Source: Streptomyces sp. TLI_171
GTDB lineage: Bacteria; Actinomycetota; Actinomycetes; Streptomycetales; Streptomycetaceae
Assembly: GCF_003610255.1 (NCBI RefSeq)
Contig: NZ_RAPS01000001.1
Location: forward strand, 868,001 to 932,000
Reading direction: 5' to 3'
DNA length: 64,000 bases
Below the pieces are notes generated by a model that was not told where the DNA came from, did no database searches, and was given only the letters and a program-made list of their open reading frames with translations. The first letter of the stretch is position 1. Each line of letters starts with the position of its first letter. Shown one piece after another: positions 26,354 to 34,664 of this stretch. A program made the position numbers and the translations under genes.

Positions 26354-29300
26354 ATGAAGTTTTCCTTCGACGCGGATCTCGATTACCAGCGTCAGGCGAT
26401 CGACGCCGTCACGGGTCTGTTCAGGTGCCAGGAGGTCATGGCCTCAGAGTTCACCGTGCACGCCCACCCGGCCGCCCACGCCGGGCTCCAAGGGTTCTCT
26501 GATCACGGCTACGGCAACATGCTTCGCCTCGATCCGGAGACCATCCTGACCAACCTCCACGAGGTGCAGAACCGTAACGGCCTCGCTCCGGAACCGTCGC
26601 TGGACTCGATGAACTTCACCATCGAGATGGAGACCGGAACCGGCAAAACCTACGTCTACCTTCGCACGATCTACGAGCTCAACCAGCTTTACGGGTTCAC
26701 CAAGTTCATGGTGGTCGTCCCGTCGGTGGCCATCAAAGAGGGCGTCGAGACATCCATCCGAATGCTGCGCGAGCACTTCGGAGCCCTGTACGGCAACCCT
26801 CCGATGAACTTCTTCCAGTTCGATGGCAGCAACCCCTCACGGGTGCGGTCCTTCGCCACCTCGCCGAGCATCGAGATCATGATCGTTACCGTTGCGGCGA
26901 TCAACAAGAGAGCCAACAAGATCTACCAGCCGGCTGAGGACCTCGATTTCGAGGTGCCCGCCGACCTGATCCGGGACACAAGCCCGATCATCATCGTCGA
27001 CGAACCACAGAGCGTGTACGGCGACGCTGGCGCTGGTAAGAAGAAGGGGGCGGGCCGCAGCGCACTGGAGGGCTTCAACGCCCTTGCCACTCTGCGCTAT
27101 TCGGCCACCCACCACAAGGCCGACAAGGCCAATCTCGTCTACCGTCTGGATGCCATCGCCGCGTACGAGAACCAGCTGGTCAAACAGATCGAGGTCGACT
27201 CCCTGATCACCTCGGCCAGCGGTACGACCCCGTACGCCAAGCTGCTCGGAGTGACGCGCGGCAGGGGCGGAGCGATCACGGCACGCGTCGAGGTGGATGT
27301 CGAACAAGGCAATGAGATCAAGCGCAAGGCAGTCACCGTCGACACCACGGCACGCAGCAACCTCGCTGATGTGACCGGCCGTGACCTGTACAAGAACCTG
27401 ACAGTGGTCGCCATCAACGCGGCTCCGGGGCAGGAGAGTATCGCCTTCGACACCGTCGCCCAGCCGCTGAAAGTTGGCGACAGCATCGGTGCTGAGGTCA
27501 GCATCGATGAACGCGCACGCCAGATGATCGCGCAGATCATCCGGCAGCATCTGCGCAAAGAGCAGGAGTTCGCAGTCCACGGACGCGACATCAAGGTGCT
27601 CAGCCTCTTCTTCGTCGACTCCGTGGCCAAGTACCGCGAGTACGGTCCGGAGGGCGAGGCGCTTCCAGGCACTTACGCCCGGATCTTCGAGGACGAGTAC
27701 GTACGCATTGCCTCCGAGCCTGAGTTCAACACCCTGCTGGGTGGCTGCGCCGCCGAGGACGTCGCGAAGGAGGCACATCAGGGGTACTTCTCCGTCGACC
27801 GTCGCAAGGGCGGTGCCGAGGTGCTGGTCGACACCAAGGAGACCACCGACAAGGGACGCCAGCAGGCCGGCCTGGCCTACGAGCAGATCATGCGGGACAA
27901 GGTCGGGCTCACGACGCCGGGCACCCCCATTCGCTTCATCTTCAGCCACTCCGCGCTGCAGGAAGGCTGGGACAACCCCAACGTCTTCCAGATCTGCGTG
28001 CTCAGGAACATGGGCACCGACCGATGGAGGCGCCAGTCCATCGGCCGCGGCCTGCGCCTATGCGTTGACGGGTCCGGTAACCGCGTCCGCGGGTTCGACG
28101 TCAACCGCCTGACCGTGATCGCGAATGAGTCCTACGAAGAGTTCGCCGATCGTCTGCAGCGCGAGATGGCCGACGACCTGGACATCCAGTTCGGCCTGAT
28201 CACCGTGGACGGCTTCGCGCGTCTGTCCTTCAAGGCCGAGGACGGGACCGTCACTCCCGTCGGCTCCGCTGCCGCGCAGACGCTGTACCAGGCATTGCTG
28301 TACGAGGGATACATCGACGCCAAGGGAAAGGTGCAGGAGAGTCTGCGCCAGGCCGTGCAGACCGGTGACGCCGACCTCATCAAGACGGTCAGCGGCTCCC
28401 TGGACTCCGAGGCCGCCACCAAGGCCGTGCTCGGACTCATTAAGCGCTTGGCCAAGCCTATCGATGTCAAGAAGGCGGGTGAACGCATCCCGGTGCCGCT
28501 CGTCCAGGAACGCCTGGATAGCCCTGAGTTCCAGGAACTGTGGAGCCGCATCCAGCATCGGACGGAGTACCGCATCGAGGTCGATGAAGCAGATCTGCGT
28601 GAGGCCATGGTCAAAGCACTGCGCAGCATGCTTCCGGTGCCCAAGCGCCGGGGCGAGTGGATCACACGTCGGGTGGAGCGCATCGACCAGAGCGGTCTGA
28701 CCGCGCAAACGGCCGAAACGCGCCGTGCGGACGTCATCTACGCCGACAGTGAGGACCTGCCCGACATCCTGTCCGTCCTTGCGGACCGCACTCAGCTGAC
28801 CCGTGCCACCCTCGCTCACGTCCTCACCGAGTCCGGCACGCTCGGCCAGTTCCGCGCCAATCCACAGGCGTACATCGATCAGGTCGCTCGCCAGCTCAAC
28901 GTTACCAAGGCTGACTTCTTGGTCAAGGGGCTGCGCTACGAGCTGGTTGACGCATCCCGCCCCGACGCGGACCGGCGCTACGCGCTCAGCCTGCTTCGCG
29001 AAGCCGACGTTGCCGGGTATACCGGCCCTGGGGGAAACATCGTCTCCGACACAGAGGGCAACGCCGTCTCGTTCGAGCAGAAGTCCGTCTACCGGTACCT
29101 GGTCGTCGACTCGGCAACCGAGAGGGAATTCGCTCTTGCGCTGCTGCACCGCCCCGAGGTCAAGACCTTCGTGAAGCTTCCGTCCTCGTTCACGATCCCA
29201 ACTCCGTTGGGACGGTACAACCCCGACTGGGCCCTGACCGTCGAGCGTGCCGACGGCAGCCGGTACATCGTCTTCGAGACCAAGGGCGTTAATGAGCTCG

Positions 29301-29455
29301 AACTGCTCCGCGCCACGGAGAAGGGCAAGGTAGCCTCCGCCCGCATCCACTTCGAAACAGTCAGACATGGAGTCGGGATCTATGACCTCGAGTACGAGGT
29401 CGTCAACGGTATCGAGGCAGCGACCGCCGTAATGGAACGAGATGCTCAGCTGTAA
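26354..29455 (+). CDS. res: Type III restriction subunit Res (DEAD helicase-nuclease)
   Basis: A 1033-aa protein. It has Walker A METGTGKTYVYL (about residue 92), the DEPQ box IIIVDEPQSVYG (about 215), motif III LRYSATHH (about 250), and motif VI DRWRRQSIGRGLRLCVDG (about 555). A C-terminal PD-(D/E)xK-like nuclease is indicated by NPDWALTVERADGS and VFETKG (about 955-976). Res cleaves unmethylated DNA after ATP-dependent communication between sites, in complex with Mod. All key residues are intact, so the system looks functional. The 201-base gap that follows (29,456-29,656) separates it from a convergent operon and shows no clear terminator. Confidence 0.92.
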   Translation: MKFSFDADLDYQRQAIDAVTGLFRCQEVMASEFTVHAHPAAHAGLQGFSDHGYGNMLRLDPETILTNLHEVQNRNGLAPEPSLDSMNFTIEMETGTGKTYVYLRTIYELNQLYGFTKFMVVVPSVAIKEGVETSIRMLREHFGALYGNPPMNFFQFDGSNPSRVRSFATSPSIEIMIVTVAAINKRANKIYQPAEDLDFEVPADLIRDTSPIIIVDEPQSVYGDAGAGKKKGAGRSALEGFNALATLRYSATHHKADKANLVYRLDAIAAYENQLVKQIEVDSLITSASGTTPYAKLLGVTRGRGGAITARVEVDVEQGNEIKRKAVTVDTTARSNLADVTGRDLYKNLTVVAINAAPGQESIAFDTVAQPLKVGDSIGAEVSIDERARQMIAQIIRQHLRKEQEFAVHGRDIKVLSLFFVDSVAKYREYGPEGEALPGTYARIFEDEYVRIASEPEFNTLLGGCAAEDVAKEAHQGYFSVDRRKGGAEVLVDTKETTDKGRQQAGLAYEQIMRDKVGLTTPGTPIRFIFSHSALQEGWDNPNVFQICVLRNMGTDRWRRQSIGRGLRLCVDGSGNRVRGFDVNRLTVIANESYEEFADRLQREMADDLDIQFGLITVDGFARLSFKAEDGTVTPVGSAAAQTLYQALLYEGYIDAKGKVQESLRQAVQTGDADLIKTVSGSLDSEAATKAVLGLIKRLAKPIDVKKAGERIPVPLVQERLDSPEFQELWSRIQHRTEYRIEVDEADLREAMVKALRSMLPVPKRRGEWITRRVERIDQSGLTAQTAETRRADVIYADSEDLPDILSVLADRTQLTRATLAHVLTESGTLGQFRANPQAYIDQVARQLNVTKADFLVKGLRYELVDASRPDADRRYALSLLREADVAGYTGPGGNIVSDTEGNAVSFEQKSVYRYLVVDSATEREFALALLHRPEVKTFVKLPSSFTIPTPLGRYNPDWALTVERADGSRYIVFETKGVNELELLRATEKGKVASARIHFETVRHGVGIYDLEYEVVNGIEAATAVMERDAQL

Positions 29456-29656
29456 CTCCGCCCAGTCCGTTATCGTGTTCGGCTTCACACAGGTGGGCCT
29501 TGGCCTCGTCCGTCGCCAGGAAGCCTTCCCCTTGGCCCGTTACCGGAAATAGCACTGGCCCTTGCTGCCGGCTGTGCCCCTCCTGGCCTGACGTCCAGGT
29601 GGGGCGCTCTCGGACAGCATTCAAGCCGCGAGTAACGTGCACGCTGGACTTGCTTG

Positions 29657-30793
29657 TCAGATCTCCGCAGCGGCGGCAGACACTGCCGTGCGGGTAGCCA
29701 TCACGTTGGCCAGCGCCTGCCTGTTCGTGATCCAGTCCGTGTCACCGGCGGAGATCGAGCGCTGTGCAGCTTCGAGGAGAGCTCCGTCGACCGCGACGGG
29801 CTTGACCAGTTGTGCCCGCATATAGTGCTTGAAGAGCGGGGGCAGTTGGCCCGGGCCCGTCGTGGTCTTGCTCCTCAGGGAGAAGAGCGGGAGGAACCAC
29901 TGCTCGAAGCCATCCGTGATCGCCGGGGTGGTCCGGTACGCCTCGTACAGCGGCTGGAGGCTGGCCGTGTGATCGTACGGGAGGTGACCGTGGAGGGCGT
30001 ACTGGAGGCGGGTGCCATCGTGCTCACGGAAATGCTGGCCGTGGGCGGCGATGTGGTTGGCCGCGTTCTCGGTGATCGTCATGACGGCCGTGTCCGCTTC
30101 GCGCCGCCGGGCTGCGGCGAGGACGGTGGCGTGGATGCCGACGCGCGGGTCGAGGACGAGGCCGTTGAGGCCGAGGGGCGAGAGGTCGATGCCGTGGTCG
30201 CGGGTTCGGGAGAGGATCAGGCGCTCGGCTACATTGCCGGCGGTGTGCTGGAGGTGCTTGGGCTGCTGGCGGTGGCTGGCGTGGATGTCCGAGCGGTCGA
30301 GGACGGGGCGGCCCTTCGCGAGTTCGGCGACGAGGTGGAGGCCCGTGCAGTCTTCGGTTTCGGTGCTGCCACAGGCGTTGCAGCGGTGGCTGCCGGTGCC
30401 GGTCATGTGACCGTAGGACCGGCAAGTGGGGACGGTCTCGCGGCTGATGGTGAGGGTGCCGGCGCGGAGGTTGTTCTCGATCATCTCCAGCGCGAGGTTG
30501 GCGACCTCCGCGTCGGTGTCGGTCATGATGCCGCCCACCGGGAACTGTCCGGGCGGGTACTTGTCGGTTATCAGGTCGGCCTCGAACCGCTGGCGGGGGA
30601 TCTTCGGGCCCTCGGCCTGGCGGTGGCGGAGGTCTCCGGCGAGGGTGACGGTGTTCCACAGGTGTGGTGCGGGCGGTAAGCCCAGGATGGCGTTGAGGGC
30701 GGCGGCGAGGCGGATGCCTACGGCCTTGCCGGGGCGGGTGTCGAAGGTGAAGGGGCCGTTCTGGACGGGCCCGTTGAGGAATAGGTGTCGCAC
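29657..30793 (-). CDS. Class I aminoacyl-tRNA synthetase-like (MetRS-related) protein
   Basis: A 378-aa protein and the last gene of a minus-strand operon. It has a putative zinc knuckle, CRSYGHMTGTGSHRCNACGS (Cys pairs), and a segment LILSRTRDHGIDLSPLGLNG that resembles the Trp/Gly-rich strand before the active site in methionyl-tRNA synthetases. No HIGH or KMSKS motif is recognisable and the protein is shorter than MetRS, so catalysis as a synthetase is doubtful. The GTG at 30793 has GGAGGAG upstream and lies 9 bases after the phosphatase stop. It may be a synthetase paralog recruited to modify a small molecule or peptide, which is inference; family assignment is moderate. Confidence 0.5.
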   Translation of the reverse strand: MRHLFLNGPVQNGPFTFDTRPGKAVGIRLAAALNAILGLPPAPHLWNTVTLAGDLRHRQAEGPKIPRQRFEADLITDKYPPGQFPVGGIMTDTDAEVANLALEMIENNLRAGTLTISRETVPTCRSYGHMTGTGSHRCNACGSTETEDCTGLHLVAELAKGRPVLDRSDIHASHRQQPKHLQHTAGNVAERLILSRTRDHGIDLSPLGLNGLVLDPRVGIHATVLAAARRREADTAVMTITENAANHIAAHGQHFREHDGTRLQYALHGHLPYDHTASLQPLYEAYRTTPAITDGFEQWFLPLFSLRSKTTTGPGQLPPLFKHYMRAQLVKPVAVDGALLEAAQRSISAGDTDWITNRQALANVMATRTAVSAAAAEI

Positions 30794-30802
30794 GGGCTCC
30801 TC

Positions 30803-31477
30803 CTAGATCGGCGGGGTGGTGGTTCCCGTCCGGGTGAACCGGCCGTCTCGCAGTTCGTAGTGGAGGATCGCGGCGTTGGGCATCTTGCCCTTCCGCTCCT
30901 CGGCGAGGATCTCGGGCAAGGTGCAGGTTTCGAGCAGGGATCGAAGGGCCACTGCGGCGGTCTGGTGGGTGAAGGCGACGACGGTGCGGGATTGCTGGAG
31001 TTCGGCCTGGGCTAGGGCGGCGAACTCGGTGGCCCGCTTGAGTACGCCCTCGGCGAGCGACTCGCCGCCGCCCGGCGCGGTCCAGATCTGCTTGCGCAGG
31101 CGGCGGGCCTCGGCGAGCTCGGGGTAGCTGTCATAGAGCTCGCGCTTGGTCATGTAGGTGGCGTCGCCGTAGTGCTGCTCGTCCAGGAGCGCGGTCTGCT
31201 GAGGCCACCCGTCAGGGAGGTCGGGCAGGGCGATCGCGGCGGTGTCGATCGCCCTGCGGTAGGTCGAGGTGTAGACGTGCAGTTCGGGGCCGACGAGCTC
31301 CGGCAGGACGCCGGCCAGCCACTGGGCCTGCCGGAAGCCGCGAGGGGTCAGGCCGACGATGGTGCGGGAGATGGCGTGCGCGGCGTGTCCGCTGTAGGGA
31401 CGGGGGTCCTGGTAGAAGCCGTTGTACTTGTCGGCGTTCTCGACGGACTCTGCGTGTCGGATGACGAGCAGGGGCAA
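30803..31477 (-). CDS. Histidine phosphatase superfamily protein
   Basis: A 224-aa protein with the phosphoglycerate-mutase-like catalytic motif LLVIRHAESVENADKYNG at the N-terminus (RHA, catalytic His near residue 8), a partner Arg in TSTYRRAIDTAA, and the second His in TVVAFTHQTAAVALRSLL. It should remove phosphate from a small molecule or protein. The start codon is TTG at 31477, supported by TAGGAG eight bases upstream; the gap to the nucleotidyltransferase stop is 10 bases. It is part of the six-gene minus-strand operon, and the substrate is unknown. Confidence 0.85.
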   Translation of the reverse strand: MPLLVIRHAESVENADKYNGFYQDPRPYSGHAAHAISRTIVGLTPRGFRQAQWLAGVLPELVGPELHVYTSTYRRAIDTAAIALPDLPDGWPQQTALLDEQHYGDATYMTKRELYDSYPELAEARRLRKQIWTAPGGGESLAEGVLKRATEFAALAQAELQQSRTVVAFTHQTAAVALRSLLETCTLPEILAEERKGKMPNAAILHYELRDGRFTRTGTTTPPI

Positions 31478-31487
31478 GACGAGGCTC

Positions 31488-32483
31488 CTATCCGGCGAGG
31501 TTGGCGACGTAGGAGCCGCTGACGGTCCAGGGGGTGAGTTCGATGCCGAAGCCGCTGTGTTCGCCGTCCCGGGTGTGGACGAGCTTGCCAGCCAGGTGCA
31601 CGGTGTCGCCGGACCTGAAGGCGCCGGTGTAGGCGCCGAGGTACGAGCGCATGTGGGTGATCCGGCGGGCGAAGGAGTCGGCCTCGTCGATGGTCGAGCT
31701 GAGGATGGTCTTGACCTTGATCTCGTAGACGGCCGGGGTGGTGAGGCCCTCGGCGTGGTCGGTGATCTTGGCGAGAAGGGAGATCTCGCCGATCTCCTTG
31801 GAGGAGATGCGGGCGAAGGTCTTGTCGCGGTCGGAGCGGATGGGTTCGCAGTTGATGTGCGCGCCAGCGTTGGCGGTGAGTCCCTGGAGCTTGCGGCGTT
31901 CCTGCTTGATGAGGGCGTCGAAGGAGCTGCCCTCCATGTACTTGGCCCGGCGGATGTACAGCCGGGTGAGGTCGTCTCCGTCGTACGGCCGGATCGGGTC
32001 GGTCTGCTGGAAGAGCTCCTGTGCGGCCTGGTATCCCTCCGGTCCGTAGCAGACGAGGTCGATGTCGGAGCGTTCGTTGTAGCAGCCGACGAGGAAGGAG
32101 CCGGTGACGCCGATCAGGCCCTGGGCGTCGTTCGCGGTGATCCACTCGGTGATCGCTAGGAGGTCCTTGCCGGCCGGGTTGTTGGCGACCGCGCCGGGGT
32201 CGTCGTGGATGGCGGCAAGGGCCTGGCGGCAGGAGTAGTGGACGGCCACGTCCTCGCGCGGGATGCCGGTGATGACGCAGCCGAGGGTGTCGGAGTAGAC
32301 GTAGAACTCGGGTCGGCTGGCCAGGATGCCGAAGGACTTCGACACGACGCTGTTCTGCCGGTAGGTTCGGCCGAACAGCCGCCGGTCGCCCTTCTCGTCG
32401 GGGTGGTACTTGACGTAGCCGAGGTAGTGGCTGCCGGGGTGGCTGTCGCCGATGACCTTGAAGACGACTCCGTGGTGGTCCAT
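31488..32483 (-). CDS. Nucleotidyltransferase-fold protein
   Basis: About 331 aa, with a Pol-beta-type nucleotidyltransferase motif, GVTGSFLVGCYNERSDIDLV (GS followed by DxD), near residue 130. The N-terminal part (VFKVIGDSHPGSHYLGYVKY, HPDEKGDRRLFG) and C-terminal part (HMRSYLGAYTGAFRSGDTVH) are not recognised. The start is uncertain: ATG at 32483 has no good ribosome-binding site, and the conserved-looking text RDRDYL just upstream suggests a longer N-terminus overlapping the kinase gene. It is a candidate nucleotide- or phosphate-transferring enzyme acting with the adjacent kinase and phosphatase. Confidence 0.75.
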   Translation of the reverse strand: MDHHGVVFKVIGDSHPGSHYLGYVKYHPDEKGDRRLFGRTYRQNSVVSKSFGILASRPEFYVYSDTLGCVITGIPREDVAVHYSCRQALAAIHDDPGAVANNPAGKDLLAITEWITANDAQGLIGVTGSFLVGCYNERSDIDLVCYGPEGYQAAQELFQQTDPIRPYDGDDLTRLYIRRAKYMEGSSFDALIKQERRKLQGLTANAGAHINCEPIRSDRDKTFARISSKEIGEISLLAKITDHAEGLTTPAVYEIKVKTILSSTIDEADSFARRITHMRSYLGAYTGAFRSGDTVHLAGKLVHTRDGEHSGFGIELTPWTVSGSYVANLAG

Positions 32484-32517
32484 CAGGTAGTCGCGGTCGC
32501 GGACGGTGGGGACCGGC

Positions 32518-33420
32518 CTACCGGTGTTCAGCGGTGAACCGTTCCAGAGTGGGGAAGGCGCCGGTGTCGATCGTGTTGCCCGACTCATACTGATCAAGTC
32601 CCATCGTGAAAAGGGTGCGCCGGTACTGCCACTTGATGTGCTTGTCGTGCCGCGTGGGGTCGGTGGGCCGCATGAGGGCGAGGAAAAAGAAGCACTTGAC
32701 GAGCAGGAAGTCGCCCAGGTGCTCGCTCACCCGCTGCCCGATCAGGGATGCGGTGGTCTCGTCGAGGGCGGAGGTGTAGGCGGCGCGCTGTTCCGGGGTG
32801 ATGCTGTAGCCCTTGCCGCCGCCCTTGAAGGCCACGATGTCGAGCGCGGGGTAGACGTCGTAGCCGAGCGGGACCGGTCCGTGGTGCTGCCAGTCGATGA
32901 CGCCGGACTGGAGGACGTTGGGCAGGCCGTAGTCCAGGTGCCCGTGCACCATCGGGAGCCGGGCCAGCCGGTCGAGGGCGTGCTTGACCGCCTTGTGGAC
33001 GCGCGGGATGTCGAAGTCCGGGTTCTCCTCGAAGACCTCAGCCGCGAAGGCCGCCTTCTCGAACCACGGCGTGGCGGGGAGAGGGTGCCTCGCCTGGGCC
33101 TGCAGGAGCTTCGAGGCGACAGCGGCCGCCGTACTGATGACCTGGTAGCTGACCTGGCCGTCCCGCCCAGCATCGGCCAGCGCCTCCTCGTGCAGCGAGG
33201 TGTCTCCGATGGCGCGCTCGACGACGAAGTAGCGCCCGTCCTCCGAGCCGCTGTCGACGATCTGCGGCACCGGGTAGCCGAGGCCGGCGGCCAGCTGCTG
33301 GAACTCGGTCTCCGCCCGCAGATCCTCACCACCGGTCCGCTTGTAGAGCAGGCCATCGGCCGACCTCCACACCGCGCCTTGGGTGGCGGTTCTGTCCTTC
33401 ACAAACTCCCAGTCGCTCAT
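32518..33420 (-). CDS. Aminoglycoside phosphotransferase-like kinase
   Basis: A 300-aa protein of the APH/choline-kinase fold. The catalytic loop is MVHGHLDYGLPNVLQSG (HGxxDxxxxN) and the Mg2+-binding motif is GVIDWQHHGPVPLGYDVYPA. The N-terminal lobe is short. Members phosphorylate hydroxyls of antibiotics, sugars or other small molecules; context gives no sign of a resistance role. ATG at 33420 has GGAAGG eight bases upstream. It sits between the HATPase gene, whose long reading frame overlaps it by 95 bases, and the nucleotidyltransferase, in one operon. Confidence 0.82.
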   Translation of the reverse strand: MSDWEFVKDRTATQGAVWRSADGLLYKRTGGEDLRAETEFQQLAAGLGYPVPQIVDSGSEDGRYFVVERAIGDTSLHEEALADAGRDGQVSYQVISTAAAVASKLLQAQARHPLPATPWFEKAAFAAEVFEENPDFDIPRVHKAVKHALDRLARLPMVHGHLDYGLPNVLQSGVIDWQHHGPVPLGYDVYPALDIVAFKGGGKGYSITPEQRAAYTSALDETTASLIGQRVSEHLGDFLLVKCFFFLALMRPTDPTRHDKHIKWQYRRTLFTMGLDQYESGNTIDTGAFPTLERFTAEHR

Positions 33421-34129
33421 CCATCCATCCTTCCGTAGAGCCGAGTTGGCGTGGAGCTGATACGGCTGTGTCGGTCAGCCACCTGGGGTTGGGCCGACCA
33501 CCCCCGGGGGAAAAGGCGACCGGCCCCGTCACCGCCCGGCCGGTGTGCCTGCATCGGTACGGGCGGAGTCGGTGGGCACGTGGCGAGCGGTGCTGCGAGA
33601 ACCACCTGTACGCGCGGGCGCTTGGCCAGGCGGGCGCGTGGGGACGGGGCCTGGGACGGTCGGTGCGGACGAGGCTGGCGATGAGTGCCGCTCTGCGGGC
33701 CGAGCAAGGGTGCTCGGGTACCGCGACAGCGGGCACCGCCAGTTCGGCCCAGACCTTCTTGCCATGGGTCGTCGGCTCCGCGCCCCAGGTCTCCGACAGG
33801 CCCTCGATGAGCAACATGCCTCGACCGGTGGTCAGTTCGTCGTTGCCGAAGTTGGCGGCCCCGGTGGGCATCCGGCGCGACGGGTCGTAAACCTCGATCA
33901 CCACCCGGTCGCCGTCCGGGGAGAGGTAGATGCCGACCAGCAGTCTTCCTGGCGCGTGAATGACCGCGTTGGCGAGCAGCTCGTCGGCGACCAGCGCGAT
34001 ATCGCCCAACGAAGTCGGGTCGATCCCCCACGAGCGGGCGACTCGGACGACCGCGTCCCGGGCTGGCGGGACGTGGTCGCGCTTGGTGCCGATGAACGAG
34101 ATACGTCGGGCGTGAGTGGAGGCGATCAC
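33326..34129 (-). CDS. HATPase_c_2 anti-sigma-like ATP-binding protein with run-on tail
   Basis: Residues 1-140 match the Streptomyces family of small serine-kinase/anti-sigma-like ATPases: ARDAVVRVARSWGIDP, LVADELLANAVIHAPG (N-box), and TTGRGMLLIEGLSETWGAEP (G-box). Such proteins are usually 130-160 aa. Here the frame runs on to 267 aa with an Arg/Pro-rich, low-quality tail that overlaps the kinase gene by 95 bases, which suggests that an original stop was lost by an indel near 33,700. The GTG start at 34129 overlaps the preceding stop as GTGA. Confidence 0.75.
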   Translation of the reverse strand: MIASTHARRISFIGTKRDHVPPARDAVVRVARSWGIDPTSLGDIALVADELLANAVIHAPGRLLVGIYLSPDGDRVVIEVYDPSRRMPTGAANFGNDELTTGRGMLLIEGLSETWGAEPTTHGKKVWAELAVPAVAVPEHPCSARRAALIASLVRTDRPRPRPHAPAWPSARAYRWFSQHRSPRAHRLRPYRCRHTGRAVTGPVAFSPGGGRPNPRWLTDTAVSAPRQLGSTEGWMDERLGVCEGQNRHPRRGVEVGRWPALQADRW

Positions 34130-34410
34130 TGGTCACCATCGCAGGCTTGGACCGCTTCGACAACGCTGTTGCACGGCCAGGGGCCGCACCCGTCGCTGCA
34201 CCGACCGTCCTCGAACTGGTGGCGGTCGAGGACCTCTCGGGCGTAGGTGCTGGCGGTGGCGAGGCGCTCGCGACGCTCAGCGGCGCGATCTGAGGCGCTC
34301 ACGGTTGTGTTCGACGCCCGGCCGTCCTCCAAAACGAGAGGAACGGCCACCGCGTCCGCGTCCCGCTGGTGCGTGGTGCCGCCTCTCTGTGCGTCCGAGC
34401 GGAGTGTCAT
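34126..34410 (-). CDS. Small Cys-rich hypothetical protein
   Basis: A 94-aa protein and the first gene of the minus-strand operon, with AAGGAG well placed before ATG 34410. The C-terminus holds a cysteine cluster, CSDGCGPWPCNSVVEAVQAC, which could bind metal. The family is not recognised; similar small proteins often precede HATPase genes in Streptomyces. Its stop overlaps the HATPase start by 4 bases, showing translational coupling. Confidence 0.65.
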   Translation of the reverse strand: MTLRSDAQRGGTTHQRDADAVAVPLVLEDGRASNTTVSASDRAAERRERLATASTYAREVLDRHQFEDGRCSDGCGPWPCNSVVEAVQACDGDQ

Positions 34411-34570
34411 CGGCGCTTCTCCTTAGCCACTGGGTAGAGCCGTGCATGCGAGAGACCGCAGATGGGCCTCGGTCATGCGGGAGGCGGGGAACCGCAAGCT
34501 GCGAGGGTGGTCGAGCTGCTGACGACCAGACAACTCCATCTCGATGCACCACGGTTAGGGCATGGGCTCC

Positions 34571-34601
34571 GCGTGCATGATCCATGCAGATCGTGCATGA
34601 C
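34571..34601. promoter_or_regulatory. Candidate XRE operator in divergent promoter region
   Basis: Perfect inverted repeat GCATG-ATC-CATGC at 34575-34587, with direct copies of CGTGCATGA at 34572 and 34592. A possible -10 box TACGCT lies at 34620-34625, about 40 bases before the XRE start. The position between the divergent operons suits autoregulation by the XRE protein. Confidence 0.35.
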
Positions 34602-34664
34602 GGGTTGTCCTGGTGCGGCTACGCTCGGCTCGCCAGGGCAGGATCAGCATTGGCAGGAGAAGCC

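Noticed and set aside
29403..29697. Small ORFs in the gap between Res and the MetRS-like gene
   Set aside because: No ribosome-binding sites and poor codon usage in both directions.
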